Assembly: GCF_009664975.1 (NCBI RefSeq)
Contig: NZ_WJXB01000004.1
Location: 248,001-312,000 of the forward strand
Reading direction: 5' to 3'
DNA from: Paenibacillus monticola
Lineage (GTDB): Bacteria; Bacillota; Bacilli; Paenibacillales; Paenibacillaceae
DNA length: 64,000 bases
Shown: positions 26,331 through 35,355 of the stretch, piece by piece
Position numbering within the stretch: position 1 is the stretch's first letter
How the letters are laid out: each line of letters starts with the position of its first letter
Translations under genes and position numbers: made by a program
The notes under the pieces: generated by a model
What the model was told of the DNA's origin: nothing
What the model saw: the letters and a program-made list of their open reading frames with translations, nothing else
Databases searched by the model: none

Positions 26331-26963
26331 ATGAAATTGCAGTTAGCGCTCGATCTAGTGGATATTGCCGGAGCCAAAGAAATTGTCGCTCAAGTAGCCG
26401 AATATATAGATGTTGTTGAAATAGGAACACCGATCGTGATTAACGAAGGGCTGCATGCAGTGAGAGCCATCAAGGATGCTTTTCCATCGCTGACCGTTTT
26501 GGCTGATTTGAAAATAATGGATGCAGGTGGATATGAAGTGATGAAGGCTGTAGAAGCAGGCGCAGACATCGTTACTGTACTTGGCGTTTCCGCGGATTCG
26601 ACCATTAGAGGCGCTGTTCTGGAGGCTAAAAAGACGAATAAATTGATCCTGGTTGATCTAATCAGTGTAAAAGATATTAAGACTAGAGCGGCTGAAGTGG
26701 ACGCACTTGGCGTAGATTATATCTGTGTCCATTCTGGGTATGACCATCAGGCTGAAGGCATAAACTCCTTCGCCGATTTGCAAGCCATCAAGAGTGTTGT
26801 CAAGAATGCTAAAACGGCGATTGCTGGCGGCATTAAACTGAGCACGTTGCCGGAAGTCATTGCAGCGAATCCCGACCTTGTGATCGTTGGTGGCGGCATC
26901 ACTGGTGAAGCTGATATTAGAGCGGCGGCAGCCGAAATGAAACGCCTCGTTAGCCAAGCGTAA
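26331..26963 (+). CDS. hxlA: 3-hexulose-6-phosphate synthase
   Basis: 210 residues, ATG after CGAGGAGATTATACTTAAT. OMP-decarboxylase-superfamily barrel: LQLALDLVD at the start, LADLKIMDAGGYE (catalytic Asp-x-Lys-x-x-Asp region), DYICVHSGYDHQAEG and GGIKLSTLPE near the phosphate site. It condenses formaldehyde with ribulose 5-phosphate to 3-hexulose 6-phosphate. With hxlB 6 bases downstream it forms the ribulose monophosphate route for formaldehyde detoxification. Confidence 0.95.
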   Translation: MKLQLALDLVDIAGAKEIVAQVAEYIDVVEIGTPIVINEGLHAVRAIKDAFPSLTVLADLKIMDAGGYEVMKAVEAGADIVTVLGVSADSTIRGAVLEAKKTNKLILVDLISVKDIKTRAAEVDALGVDYICVHSGYDHQAEGINSFADLQAIKSVVKNAKTAIAGGIKLSTLPEVIAANPDLVIVGGGITGEADIRAAAAEMKRLVSQA

Positions 26964-26969
26964 AACGGT

Positions 26970-27527
26970 ATGAATACAGTGGAATATGCACAAGTGATAA
27001 TAAATGAACTGCAGAGTTCAGTATCTCAGCTCGGTGAAGCAGATACAGAGCAAATGGCGGATTTACTTCTGCGCTCGGGCAAGGTGTTCGTGGCTGGTGC
27101 AGGCCGATCTGGGCTGATGGGGCGGGCCTTCGCCATGCGGCTCATGCAGGCCGGTAAAGACGCCTATGTCGTTGGTGAAACCATAACGCCGGGCATTGCT
27201 GCGGAAGATGTGCTGGTGCTCGGCACAGGCTCAGGTGAAACACAGGGACTGGTCTCTATGGCGGAAAAAGCCCAATCGCTGGGTGCAGCAGTTGTGGCGG
27301 TCACGCTTACGCCGGAATCGACAATCGGGCAGTTGGCGGATTATACAGTGAAGCTGCCGGGTGCGCCCAAGGATCAGACTGGTGGCAGTTCTATCACTAT
27401 TCAGCCCATGGCCTCTTTATTTGAACAGACACTGCTGGTATTTTATGATGCAGTCATCCTGCGGATGATGGAGAAGACCGGACAGACTACTCAGCGGATG
27501 TTCGGTAAACATGCCAATCTGGAGTAA
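26970..27527 (+). CDS. hxlB: 6-phospho-3-hexuloisomerase
   Basis: 185 residues. SIS-domain protein: GKVFVAGAGRSGLMGRAFAMRL, VLVLGTGSGETQGLVSMAEKA and the QPMASLFEQTLLVFYD segment are typical of HxlB. It converts 3-hexulose 6-phosphate to fructose 6-phosphate, completing formaldehyde fixation. The ribosome site is weak (only ACGG before ATG), so translation is probably coupled to hxlA, whose stop lies 6 bases upstream. Confidence 0.95.
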   Translation: MNTVEYAQVIINELQSSVSQLGEADTEQMADLLLRSGKVFVAGAGRSGLMGRAFAMRLMQAGKDAYVVGETITPGIAAEDVLVLGTGSGETQGLVSMAEKAQSLGAAVVAVTLTPESTIGQLADYTVKLPGAPKDQTGGSSITIQPMASLFEQTLLVFYDAVILRMMEKTGQTTQRMFGKHANLE

Positions 27528-27529
27528 CG

Positions 27530-27574
27530 CAAAAGACGGATAACCTTCCTCATGGAGTGGTTGTTCGTCTTTTG
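27530..27574 (+). terminator. Hairpin between hxlB and hxlR
   Basis: CAAAAGACG (27530-27538) pairs with CGTCTTTTG (27566-27574), extended by GATAACC/GGTTGTT. There is no long T-run beyond the stem, so it may only partly terminate. Confidence 0.5.
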
Positions 27575-27609
27575 TAGTATGATGAAGTGTGAGAGGAGGT
27601 CACTAAAAT

Positions 27610-27987
27610 ATGGCTACTGAGATTAAAGACCGTATCAATCTGAAGGAAATCAATTGTGAGAAGGAATTGACGCTTGCCGTAATCGGTGGGAAGTGGAAGC
27701 TGATTATTTTGTGGCATCTCGGCCTTGAAGGAACCAAACGGTTTAGTGAACTCAAGCGGCTGATTCCGCATATTACGCAAAAGATGTTAACGAATCAATT
27801 GCGTGAGTTGGAAGAGGATCAACTTGTACTAAGGAAAGTTTATGCGGAGGTTCCACCAAAAGTGGAATATTCCTTGACAGAGTATGGCGACAGTTTGCTG
27901 CCGGTCTTACGTATGATGTATGATTGGGGCAAAAGCTATGGTGAGAATGTGATTTGGAAAGATGCACCACCCACTGATAAGTGCTGA
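27610..27987 (+). CDS. hxlR: HxlR-type formaldehyde-responsive transcription activator
   Basis: 125 residues, ATG after GAGAGGAGGTC. Winged-helix DUF24/HxlR family: [20 protein letters not shown] at the N-terminus and [19 protein letters not shown] at the wing. Cys16 and Lys18 form the C-x-K pair that in B. subtilis HxlR is joined by a methylene bridge when formaldehyde is present, so the sensing chemistry looks conserved. In B. subtilis hxlR is divergent from hxlAB; here it lies downstream on the same strand. Confidence 0.93.
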   Translation: MATEIKDRINLKEINCEKELTLAVIGGKWKLIILWHLGLEGTKRFSELKRLIPHITQKMLTNQLRELEEDQLVLRKVYAEVPPKVEYSLTEYGDSLLPVLRMMYDWGKSYGENVIWKDAPPTDKC

Positions 27988-28041
27988 GTGCATTTATATA
28001 AAAATAAGCTATATCATTCGAAAATGGAGGGATTTATTCAA

Positions 28042-29178
28042 ATGTCGAAGACGGATTATACCCCACTCTTGGAGTCTTTCCAATTTAAGACCGGATTTAC
28101 ATTGAAGAACCGCGTGGTCATGGCACCCATGACGAATTTCTCTTCTCTTCCTGACGGATCAGTTTCTGATGAAGAAGTGGCCTACTATATTCGCCGCTCT
28201 AAAGGAGCTGGAATGGTTATTACAGCTTGTGTGTATGTATCTGCTGGCGGGAAAGGTTTTCCAGGCGAATTCGGTGCGGACAAGGATGAAATGCTTCCGA
28301 GTCTCCGTAAATTAGCAGCGGCCATTAAGGGTGAGGGAGCAAAGGCGATCCTGCAAATCTTCCATGGCGGCCGTCAATGTCCACCTGAGTTACTGCCTGA
28401 TGGACAAGCTGTTAGCGCAAGCAACGTTCCGGCAGAACTGCCGAGTGGCGGGAATGGACCGATTCCCCGTGCCCTAAGTGAAGCTGAAATCTTAAGCATC
28501 ATCTCTGATTTCGGTGAGGCTACACTCCGGGCTATCACAGCTGGCTTTGATGGTGTGGAAATTCACGGAGCGAACGGTTATTTGCTGCAGCAATTCTTCT
28601 CTCCGCATTCTAACACCCGCGAGGATCGTTGGGGCGGAAGTCTGGAGAAACGTCTGACTTTCCCGCTTGCAGTTGTAGATGAAGTGAAACGAGTGGTAAA
28701 GGAGCATGCCAAGACGCCCTTTCTCTTGGGCTACCGCTTCTCTCCAGAAGAGCCGGAAACACCAGGGATCACGATGGCCGAAACCTTTGCGCTGATTGAT
28801 GCTCTGAGCGGTCGAGGACTTGATTATCTGCATGTTTCACTGATGGATTTCTGGTCTCTGCCCCGCCGTGGTACCGAAGATAGCCGGCCGCGCATGGAAC
28901 AGATTGTTGATCGTGTCGCAGGCAAGCTGCCGGTCATCGGAGTGGGATCGCTCTACAGTGCTGACGATGCGCTTAAAGCTCTACAGACGGGGATCGCACT
29001 TGTTGCACTAGGTCGGCCACTCTTGATTGATCCGGATTGGGTTCAAAAAGTAGCGGAAGGACGTCAAACGGAAATTCAGACCGCATTGGATCTTTCTGCT
29101 CAATCAACACTAGTGATACCTAATCCGCTGTGGGGTGCTTTAACCCATACGCCGGGCTGGCTGCCAATTAAGGCCTAA
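28042..29178 (+). CDS. Old Yellow Enzyme family NADH:flavin oxidoreductase (YqiG-like)
   Basis: 379 residues from ATG 28042 (GGAGGG about 10 bases upstream); the frame is open back to the hxlR stop but earlier starts overlap the ribosome site. FMN TIM barrel: NRVVMAPMTNFSS, AILQIFHGGRQ, and EIHGANGYLLQQFFSPHSNTR with the substrate-binding His and Asn. It reduces activated C=C bonds with NAD(P)H. The Cys of YqjM-type enzymes in the APMxxxSS segment is Thr here, as in the YqiG group. It follows hxlR by 54 bases with no terminator and may share its transcript. Confidence 0.9.
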   Translation: MSKTDYTPLLESFQFKTGFTLKNRVVMAPMTNFSSLPDGSVSDEEVAYYIRRSKGAGMVITACVYVSAGGKGFPGEFGADKDEMLPSLRKLAAAIKGEGAKAILQIFHGGRQCPPELLPDGQAVSASNVPAELPSGGNGPIPRALSEAEILSIISDFGEATLRAITAGFDGVEIHGANGYLLQQFFSPHSNTREDRWGGSLEKRLTFPLAVVDEVKRVVKEHAKTPFLLGYRFSPEEPETPGITMAETFALIDALSGRGLDYLHVSLMDFWSLPRRGTEDSRPRMEQIVDRVAGKLPVIGVGSLYSADDALKALQTGIALVALGRPLLIDPDWVQKVAEGRQTEIQTALDLSAQSTLVIPNPLWGALTHTPGWLPIKA

Positions 29179-29219
29179 GATATAAGTATTATAATAGGAG
29201 CTTATACTCCAGTTGCAAA

Positions 29220-29271
29220 CCAAAGTAACCCCTGAATACCACTGTACTAGGGTATTCAGGGGTTACTTTGG
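29220..29271. terminator. Perfect 21-bp inverted repeat between convergent genes
   Basis: The arm 29220-29240 (CCAAAGTAACCCC...) pairs without mismatch with 29251-29271. Lying between the convergent oxidoreductase and pepT genes it probably serves as a bidirectional terminator, although neither side has a long T-run. Confidence 0.7.
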
Positions 29272-29299
29272 TCTGTACTCTTAAAGGGCAATAGAGGTA

Positions 29300-30532
29300 C
29301 TACGCTTTTTGCTCAAACAGCTTGGCAATTTCAACGATAACGTTGACGGCCTTAACCATATTATCTGCGGAGACATATTCGAACTTGCCATGGAAGTTCT
29401 CGCCACCGGTAAAAATATTAGGCGTCGGCAGTCCCATATAGGACAGCTGTGAGCCGTCTGTTCCTCCGCGTATCGGGCGGATAATCGGCGCTATTCCAAG
29501 GTTCTCCATCGCCTCATGGGCAATGTCGACGATATGGCGCACCGGTTCTATTTTCTCACGCATATTGTAATATTGGTCATTCATTTCAAGCACGACATTA
29601 TTGTCGCCATAGGTTGTTTTAAATTCATCAACGATGGCTGCGATATGACCTTTGCGTGTCTCGAATTGCTGGTGGTCGAAGTCACGGATGATATAATGCA
29701 GCTTACTATGCTCAGCGGTGCCCTGCATGGAAATCAGATGGTAGAAGCCTTCATACCCTTCGGTGAACTCTGGTGCTTCACCAGCTGGCAGTCTAAGGTG
29801 GAAAGCCAGGGCAATCTTCGCAGAATGGATCATTTTTCCTTTTGCTGTACCGGGATGTACGTTAACCCCATGAAAGGTGATTTTGGCAGCAGCAGCATTG
29901 AAGCTTTCATACTCAAGCTCTCCGAGCGGTCCGCCATCCACGGTGTAGGCATAGGTTGCACCGAAGGCGGCCACATCAAATTTATGTGGTCCACGTCCGA
30001 TCTCCTCATCAGGAGTAAATGCGACCCTAATCTTGCCATGCTTAATTTCCGGATGTGCTAGAAGATAGACCATGGCTGTTATAATCTCGGCAATTCCGGC
30101 CTTGTTGTCTGCTCCAAGCAGGGTTGTGCCATCGGTGGTAATCAGTGTATGCCCTTTATACTCCAATAGCTCAGGAAAGCTCTCCGTGGACATTACTACG
30201 TTCAAGTTTTTGTTCAAAACAATATCGGTACCCTCATAGTTCTCGATGATTTGCGGCTTTACATCCTTACCGGTGAAATCAGTTGCAGTATCCAGATGCG
30301 CCAGGAATCCGAGGGTCGGAACTTCCTTCTCACTGTTAGCCGGGAGAGTGGCCATGACATAACCATACTCGTCCACTTGTACTTCTACCAGACCGATTTG
30401 CTTAAGCTCCTCAACCAGCTTATGCGCAAGCACCAGCTGTCCTGGAGTGGAAGGACAGACCTCATTATCCTCATTCGATTGTGTATCCATTTGAGCATAG
30501 GAAATAAAACGTGCCATAACTTCTTGCTTCAA
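29300..30532 (-). CDS. pepT: Peptidase T (tripeptide aminopeptidase)
   Basis: I choose the TTG at 30532: GAGGAG lies 9 bases upstream, and the resulting start (M)[18 protein letters not shown] aligns with known PepT N-termini. Upstream ATG 30541 abuts the same GAGGAG and is unlikely. 410 residues, M20 metallopeptidase: [14 protein letters not shown] (first zinc His and Asp), [14 protein letters not shown] (bridging Asp), [10 protein letters not shown] (catalytic Glu), and [12 protein letters not shown]. Cytosolic; it removes the N-terminal residue of tripeptides. It lies 38 bases downstream of the sortase gene on the same strand. Confidence 0.93.
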   Translation of the reverse strand: MKQEVMARFISYAQMDTQSNEDNEVCPSTPGQLVLAHKLVEELKQIGLVEVQVDEYGYVMATLPANSEKEVPTLGFLAHLDTATDFTGKDVKPQIIENYEGTDIVLNKNLNVVMSTESFPELLEYKGHTLITTDGTTLLGADNKAGIAEIITAMVYLLAHPEIKHGKIRVAFTPDEEIGRGPHKFDVAAFGATYAYTVDGGPLGELEYESFNAAAAKITFHGVNVHPGTAKGKMIHSAKIALAFHLRLPAGEAPEFTEGYEGFYHLISMQGTAEHSKLHYIIRDFDHQQFETRKGHIAAIVDEFKTTYGDNNVVLEMNDQYYNMREKIEPVRHIVDIAHEAMENLGIAPIIRPIRGGTDGSQLSYMGLPTPNIFTGGENFHGKFEYVSADNMVKAVNVIVEIAKLFEQKA

Positions 30533-30570
30533 TCTTGTCATCTCCTCTTCATCTTCGTATGTATATAGTA

Positions 30571-31230
30571 TCACGATCCAGGCAAGGTCTCATCCCCTTC
30601 AACCAGTTTCGCCGTAAGCAAATATCTATCCGGGGCTGAGCCAACATAAGAGAATGGGTAACAAGTAATCAGGGTAAGGATTGGTTCAGCACTTTGCTTG
30701 ATAGCGCCTCGTTCCTGCCCATCTACGATGCTGCTGCCAGTGACCTTGTATACAAATTTCCCGTCTGCGGTTTCTACCTCAATCAGATCATTTTTATTCA
30801 GCTCTCCCAAGCCGCGGAATACAGTATCGCGGTGACCAGCCAGTACACTGTTACCAATACCACCTAAAGCTGCGCTGCCTTTGTAATGTCCGGCTCCTTT
30901 CTTTAATTGTCGACTTCCGGTACCTTCCACAATTGCAACTTTCTTATGGATAGAGGGGAATGAGATCTCCCCTATAATTTCTCCTTCGGTATAGCTTGGA
31001 GCGGAGCTTGAGTTTCGTTGGACAGGACTGACCATGCCTTCGGGAAGAGGTGTTTCTTCGCGCGACAAAGTGTGTACGGAGGCTTCCTCCCTCTTTTTCG
31101 ACCATTCATTCAAGGCATTGTGTGCTTCAATTGGTGCTCTGATCACCTGAACCACTGAATATAACAACACACACAAAGAAAGTATGAAGATGAGTTTCAC
31201 GGCAATTAAGAGACCGGAACGCTTCTTCAT
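30571..31230 (-). CDS. srtD: Class D sortase
   Basis: 219 residues, ATG after GGAGGAGAGAGT. N-terminal membrane anchor (about residues 7-30), then the sortase barrel with catalytic H133 in [10 protein letters not shown]190 in TLITCYPF and R202 in [15 protein letters not shown] followed by GSAPDRY is the class D pattern. Class D enzymes prefer LPNTA, and the gene just upstream encodes a protein ending with exactly that signal. It transpeptidates the substrate onto peptidoglycan. Confidence 0.93.
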   Translation of the reverse strand: MKKRSGLLIAVKLIFILSLCVLLYSVVQVIRAPIEAHNALNEWSKKREEASVHTLSREETPLPEGMVSPVQRNSSSAPSYTEGEIIGEISFPSIHKKVAIVEGTGSRQLKKGAGHYKGSAALGGIGNSVLAGHRDTVFRGLGELNKNDLIEVETADGKFVYKVTGSSIVDGQERGAIKQSAEPILTLITCYPFSYVGSAPDRYLLTAKLVEGDETLPGS

Positions 31231-31263
31231 ACTCTCTCCTCCAGACTTTGAGCTGCATGTTTT

Positions 31264-32211
31264 TTATCTTTTAGTTCTCAGCCTGCGCAGAATCATTACG
31301 CTAATAATAGCTATTGGCAAACTGATGAGAATCAGGTTATACCAAGGCTCAGCGGTGTTCGGCAGTTTATCCCCTGCATCAGAGGTGCCGAGCGGAAGCT
31401 CATCATCGGGCACTGCGATCTCATTGTCAGGTGATGGTGTTGTTACATTGTCGGTCGTAGTGCTGCCTGCGACTGGTGTAGCAGTAGGAGTATTCCCTCC
31501 ATTACTATCGCTGCCTCCCAGTGGAACTGGTGCGTCGGTGACGACAATTTCACCTACTATCGGAGTAGGCGAGGGAGAGAGTGTTGGTGTTGATGTTGGT
31601 GTTAGGCTGTTTACAGGCGTAACCTGCGGACTGGTCGGTCCCTCTGGAGAAACGGTTGCTGTAGGTCCGGTACTAGGCTCGGTTGATGGAACAGGTGATG
31701 CAGTTGCGGTTGGTGCAGCACTAGGTTCGGTTGGCGGACTTGATTCCCCAGAAGCTGAGAAATCAAAAACTACAGTCACAGCCTTCCCCTGATACTCGTT
31801 GCCTGCCTCTGCCGGGAAGATCACCTTCATTTCGATTACGTTCTGTGCTCCTCCGGCCAAAGAACCAATGGCTACTCTGCCGGTAGCCTTGCTCATAACT
31901 CCTGAATAGATGATTACTCCCTCTTTTTCAAGTGTCATCTGCAGAATATCGTACAATTCTACATCTCCAGACAACATTTTGAAGTCCACATAATAATTGA
32001 AGGCCTCATTTCCTGCATTGATGATCGTGTATTCCGATTGCGTCTCGTCACCCGGTTCCATATTGTTCATGGTTGCGGTACTTGTCGTATGCGAATTTAC
32101 GGTAAGCTTAATGGTATCCTCTGCACTTACCCCACCAGCGTGCCATATGAGGCCTGCCAGAACGATCAGGACATAAGCGAATATTATCGCCGAGCGATAT
32201 TTTTTCTTCAC
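31264..32211 (-). CDS. LPNTA-anchored surface protein, substrate of the adjacent sortase D
   Basis: GTG start at 32211 with AAAGGAG about 6 bases before it; the longer open frame to 32286 lacks a ribosome site. 315 residues: signal peptide (cleavage near SAED), an N-terminal beta-rich domain of about 140 residues resembling surface or WxL-like Ig folds (TIKLTVNSHTT, QSEYTIINAGNEAFNYYVDF), a Pro/Thr/Ser-rich stalk of about 110 residues, then the sorting signal LPNTA, a hydrophobic helix and the tail RRLRTKR. Upstream of and in line with srtD, 33 bases apart. Probably a cell-wall stalk protein; ligand unknown. Confidence 0.88.
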   Translation of the reverse strand: MKKKYRSAIIFAYVLIVLAGLIWHAGGVSAEDTIKLTVNSHTTSTATMNNMEPGDETQSEYTIINAGNEAFNYYVDFKMLSGDVELYDILQMTLEKEGVIIYSGVMSKATGRVAIGSLAGGAQNVIEMKVIFPAEAGNEYQGKAVTVVFDFSASGESSPPTEPSAAPTATASPVPSTEPSTGPTATVSPEGPTSPQVTPVNSLTPTSTPTLSPSPTPIVGEIVVTDAPVPLGGSDSNGGNTPTATPVAGSTTTDNVTTPSPDNEIAVPDDELPLGTSDAGDKLPNTAEPWYNLILISLPIAIISVMILRRLRTKR

Positions 32212-32585
32212 TCCCCGCTCCTTTCTGCTGCGGCCCCAAATCCTACGGGCTTCCGGCAAAATACTCTGTTTAGAATTTCTGCACACTTTGTCGAAAGGTG
32301 GTTCCTACCGGAACTACTATAAACATAAAGTGTTATTATCCCCGGTGGAACAGAAGTCGATTAAGATAGACAAAGGTGCGGATTGTTCGTTATAACGAAT
32401 ATCTCCAGTATAATCAAAATGTATTATAAAGAAAAATAGCATATATGTAAAAAAATCAGCAAAAACAACGATTATATAAACATAATATAATGTTTACTGA
32501 AGATTGCTCCGAATTAATCTTTATTTTTACACTTTTTATGTTCTGTATGCGTTTTATAAAGAACGAACTCAGGTTTGGCGTATTC
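32212..32585. other. Gene-free A/T-rich region upstream of the LPNTA protein gene
   Basis: No gene seen. It contains a perfect palindrome TTCGTTATAACGAA (32386-32399) and an inverted repeat AAACAT-AATATA-ATGTTT (32478-32495), both possible operators for the minus-strand sortase operon. I could not fix a single promoter. Confidence 0.4.
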
Positions 32586-32651
32586 AAAAAAAAGGCAAGA
32601 CGGATATCGGAAGCGAAGTCAAACCTTCGCGTTCAAATTCCATCTTGCCTG
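32586..32651 (-). terminator. Terminator of the luciferase-like oxidoreductase gene
   Basis: On the minus strand GGCAAGATGG pairs with CCGTCTTGCC (one G-T pair), with a further imperfect inner stem, followed by eight T residues (plus-strand A-run at 32586-32593). Confidence 0.85.
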
Positions 32652-32682
32652 AACCTCTAGTTGAATAATTAACTCATGAACC

Positions 32683-33696
32683 TTAGCTTTCTTTAATAGC
32701 CTCTGCCACAAGCTCATAAGAGCGCAAACGGGCGGAATGGTCATAAATCTGTGAGGCTATAATCCATTCATCGGCATCCGTTTCCGCTTGGATCTGTTGG
32801 AGTCTTTCTTTAACTGCGGCCTTATCGCCGGAGATGGAGTACTGCTGTTTCTCCAGCATGATCGCTTTCTCCTGCATAGTCCATAGTCCATCCATGCTAT
32901 CTACCGGAGGCTGCAGCTTACCGGTACGACCGCGGATAATATTAAGGAACTGCTGCTGTTGGGAGGTAGCTAATTTGCGGGCTTCCTCCGTAGTCTCTGC
33001 TGCTGTAATTCCCAGCCCGACCATGACATGTGGTTTAGCAAGCGCTGCTGATGGCTGGAAGCTATTGCGGTATAGGTCTAGTGCAGGAAGCAGGTATTCA
33101 GGCGCAAAGTGGCTGGCAAAAGCGAACGGCAAGCCCAACTGGCCAGCCAGACGGGCACTGAAGCCGCTGGAGCCAAGCAGCCAGATCGGCACATCCAAGC
33201 CTTCGCCGGGAACCGCTCGTACTCCTGGGGGACGTGAACCGGCACCTTCAGGGTCGAAATAAGCTCTAAGTTCACTTAGCTGCTCGGGGAATTCACCACC
33301 ATCATGTCCGAGGCCACGGCGAAGTGCCCGTGACGCTGGCTGATCAGAACCCGGAGCTCTGCCCAAGCCAAGGTCGATGCGGCCAGGATATAGGGATTCA
33401 AGTGTACCGAACTGTTCAGCTATGACAAGCGGCGCATGATTGGATAACATGATGCCGCCGGAGCCTACGCGTATGCTGCTTGTGCCGGCAGCTATATGCC
33501 CAATAACAAGTGAAGTGGCTGAGCTGGCGATTCCAGTCATATTATGATGCTCCGCCAGCCAATAACGGTGATAGCCCCACTCTTCGGCATGTCGGGCCAA
33601 GTCTAAAGAGTTATGAAAAGAATCCGCCGCTGTCCCGCCTTCCACAATTGGAGCCAAGTCCAGCACGGAGATAGGAATGTTCCGCAGTTGTTTCAA
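32683..33696 (-). CDS. LLM class flavin-dependent oxidoreductase
   Basis: 337 residues from a TTG start (GGAGGGATTACA upstream). Luciferase-like monooxygenase fold: [13 protein letters not shown] at the start, [51 protein letters not shown]. This is the MsnO8/YwcH-like branch, which uses reduced flavin and O2; the substrate is unknown. Monocistronic with its own terminator. Confidence 0.92.
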   Translation of the reverse strand: MKQLRNIPISVLDLAPIVEGGTAADSFHNSLDLARHAEEWGYHRYWLAEHHNMTGIASSATSLVIGHIAAGTSSIRVGSGGIMLSNHAPLVIAEQFGTLESLYPGRIDLGLGRAPGSDQPASRALRRGLGHDGGEFPEQLSELRAYFDPEGAGSRPPGVRAVPGEGLDVPIWLLGSSGFSARLAGQLGLPFAFASHFAPEYLLPALDLYRNSFQPSAALAKPHVMVGLGITAAETTEEARKLATSQQQQFLNIIRGRTGKLQPPVDSMDGLWTMQEKAIMLEKQQYSISGDKAAVKERLQQIQAETDADEWIIASQIYDHSARLRSYELVAEAIKES

Positions 33697-33831
33697 TGTA
33701 ATCCCTCCATTAATGATGCGTCCGCATCTTTTATTATTATTAGCAGATAGGTATAGATCTACCCAATAACTATACCATGTTATTTAATTATTTACACACT
33801 TTTAGTAAGCTAATAGTACTTTGGAGGTAGA

Positions 33832-33847
33832 TTGAGAAGCTTTTCAA
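33832..33847. promoter_or_regulatory. LacI-type operator copy 1
   Basis: TTGAGAAGCTTTTCAA differs by one base from the perfect palindrome TTGAAAAGCTTTTCAA at 35041. It lies 178 bases before the lacI-type gene start. Confidence 0.6.
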
Positions 33848-33921
33848 ATAATCAATAAAAGTAGGATTTATATTCACAAAGGAGAGGGTTTTGCACTCCG
33901 TAGACTGATAAAAAATATATT

Positions 33922-33936
33922 TGTAAGCGTTTTACA
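33922..33936. promoter_or_regulatory. cre-like palindrome upstream of the LacI-type gene
   Basis: TGTAAGCGTTTTACA is a TGTAA/TTACA palindrome around the CG of a cre box, with one base more than the standard spacing. It ends 7 bases before the -35 box. Confidence 0.4.
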
Positions 33937-33943
33937 GATACTC

Positions 33944-33972
33944 TTGTCATTTTCTAAAGGCCTTGCTATAAT
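33944..33972 (+). promoter_or_regulatory. Promoter of the LacI-type regulator gene
   Basis: TTGTCA (33944-33949), 17-base spacer, TATAAT (33967-33972). The operator at 33977 starts 4 bases after the -10 box. Confidence 0.75.
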
Positions 33973-33976
33973 AATT

Positions 33977-33992
33977 TTGAAAAGGTTTTCTA
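33977..33992. promoter_or_regulatory. LacI-type operator copy 2 (autoregulation)
   Basis: TTGAAAAGGTTTTCTA matches 14 of 16 positions of the consensus palindrome and covers the expected transcription start of the regulator gene. Confidence 0.6.
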
Positions 33993-34009
33993 AAAAGGAA
34001 GTTAACATT

Positions 34010-35014
34010 ATGAAGCCAACAATAAGAGATGTCGCCAAAATGGCAGAGGTATCTATCAGCACTGTTTCTCGTGTAATGAATGCGCCGAACACAGTAGTGG
34101 AGAGCAAGCGAAACCGAGTAATAGAAGCAATCGAGCAGTTGCAATATCAACCGAATGCGTTCGCACGTGGTCTGATTTATAAGAAGTCATTTACACTAGG
34201 CTTACTTATCCCGGATATCGAGAACCTTTATTTCGCTGGTTTGATCCGGGGAATGCAGGATGCATGCATCAAGCTAGGTTATAGTCTAATGATTTGTAAT
34301 ACTGACCGTGATAAGGAACGGCTGTTGTCGTACATTGATACCTTCCATGAGAAGCAGGTGGATGGAATTGTGTTCGCCAGTGATGTCCTTTATCCGGAGT
34401 ACCATGATAAGCTGGTTGGCTGCAGGATTCCTTTTGTGTTGGTATCCTCGCATTCCGATGAGTTCGACATTCCTTCTGTAGAGATTGATGATGAAATAGC
34501 TGCGTATGACGCTGTTCGGTTTCTGATTGAACTGGGGCACAAAGAGATCGGCATGATTGGGTTCAACCACGATAATTCAGTTTCCGGTCCACCCCGTTAT
34601 GAAGGATTTAGAAGAGCCTTAACTGAATATGGACTTCAGCATAATATTGAGAAAATCAGATATGCCAATCACCGCTTTGAACATGCCTATCAAGCTGCTC
34701 ATGAGTTGTTTACTGCATATCCTGAATTGACAGCTGTTTTCTGTGTGGCTGATGAGTTTGCGATGGGTACGATTTCTTATTTGAAGGATCGCAACGTTCT
34801 TGTTCCAGGGCAGGTGTCAGTCATCGGTTTTGATAATCTGCGGATGTCGAGCATGTTCATTCCAAAGTTAACGACAATTGCACAACCGATGTACGAGTTA
34901 GGCTACCGTGCTGCAGAGAAGCTGCATGAGCTGCTGACTACCGGCACAGTTGAGATACAACGCGAGAATTTGGAGCATAAGCTGATTGTAAGGGAATCGT
35001 CACGGGAAAAATGA
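34010..35014 (+). CDS. LacI family transcriptional regulator of the alpha-glucoside locus
   Basis: 334 residues from ATG 34010 (AAAAAGGAAGTTAACATT upstream); the open frame back to 33944 is promoter. The N-terminal HTH reads PTIRDVAKMAEVSISTVSRVM with the hinge helix PNAFARGLIYKKS; the rest is the periplasmic-binding-protein-like sugar domain (GLLIPDIENLYFAGLIRG, GYRAAEKLHELL). It precedes an AglE-type binding protein, two permeases and a GH65 phosphorylase, so its inducer is probably an alpha-glucoside or its breakdown product. Operator copies flank it on both sides. Confidence 0.93.
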   Translation: MKPTIRDVAKMAEVSISTVSRVMNAPNTVVESKRNRVIEAIEQLQYQPNAFARGLIYKKSFTLGLLIPDIENLYFAGLIRGMQDACIKLGYSLMICNTDRDKERLLSYIDTFHEKQVDGIVFASDVLYPEYHDKLVGCRIPFVLVSSHSDEFDIPSVEIDDEIAAYDAVRFLIELGHKEIGMIGFNHDNSVSGPPRYEGFRRALTEYGLQHNIEKIRYANHRFEHAYQAAHELFTAYPELTAVFCVADEFAMGTISYLKDRNVLVPGQVSVIGFDNLRMSSMFIPKLTTIAQPMYELGYRAAEKLHELLTTGTVEIQRENLEHKLIVRESSREK

Positions 35015-35040
35015 GATCATCTCATTTCTCTCAGGCTATT

Positions 35041-35056
35041 TTGAAAAGCTTTTCAA
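35041..35056. promoter_or_regulatory. LacI-type operator copy 3 (perfect palindrome)
   Basis: TTGAAAAGCTTTTCAA, perfect 16-base palindrome, 93 bases upstream of the -10 region of the transporter operon promoter taken at 35149. Confidence 0.7.
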
Positions 35057-35148
35057 TACTACGAGAATAATAGTTGATTTGGTGGCATATTAGTAATTCT
35101 GTAGAAACAAGACCGATAAAACTTATTGCAACAATCAAGAAATTAGGG

Positions 35149-35176
35149 TTGAAACATGGGCTTTCTATGATATGAT
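35149..35176 (+). promoter_or_regulatory. Probable promoter of the alpha-glucoside transport operon
   Basis: TTGAAA (35149-35154), 16-base spacer, TATGAT (35171-35176). A partial cre motif (ATGTAAGCGTTATTA, missing the late C) starts at 35181. Confidence 0.5.
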
Positions 35177-35247
35177 GGAAATGTAAGCGTTATTAATGTA
35201 TTATTTTGTCGGATAGACGAATGATCGATAATCTGTTTGATCTTTTT

Positions 35248-35263
35248 GTGAAAAGCTTTGCAA
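35248..35263. promoter_or_regulatory. LacI-type operator copy 4
   Basis: GTGAAAAGCTTTGCAA matches 14 of 16 consensus positions and lies between promoter and gene, where a bound repressor would block elongation. Confidence 0.55.
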
Positions 35264-35355
35264 GGGGGTGATCACCAGCCAATCGGAGATAAAACCGTGA
35301 TGCTAGGAATAAAATGAGATTCTCTATTACAAATGATAAGGGGATGTATGAAAAA

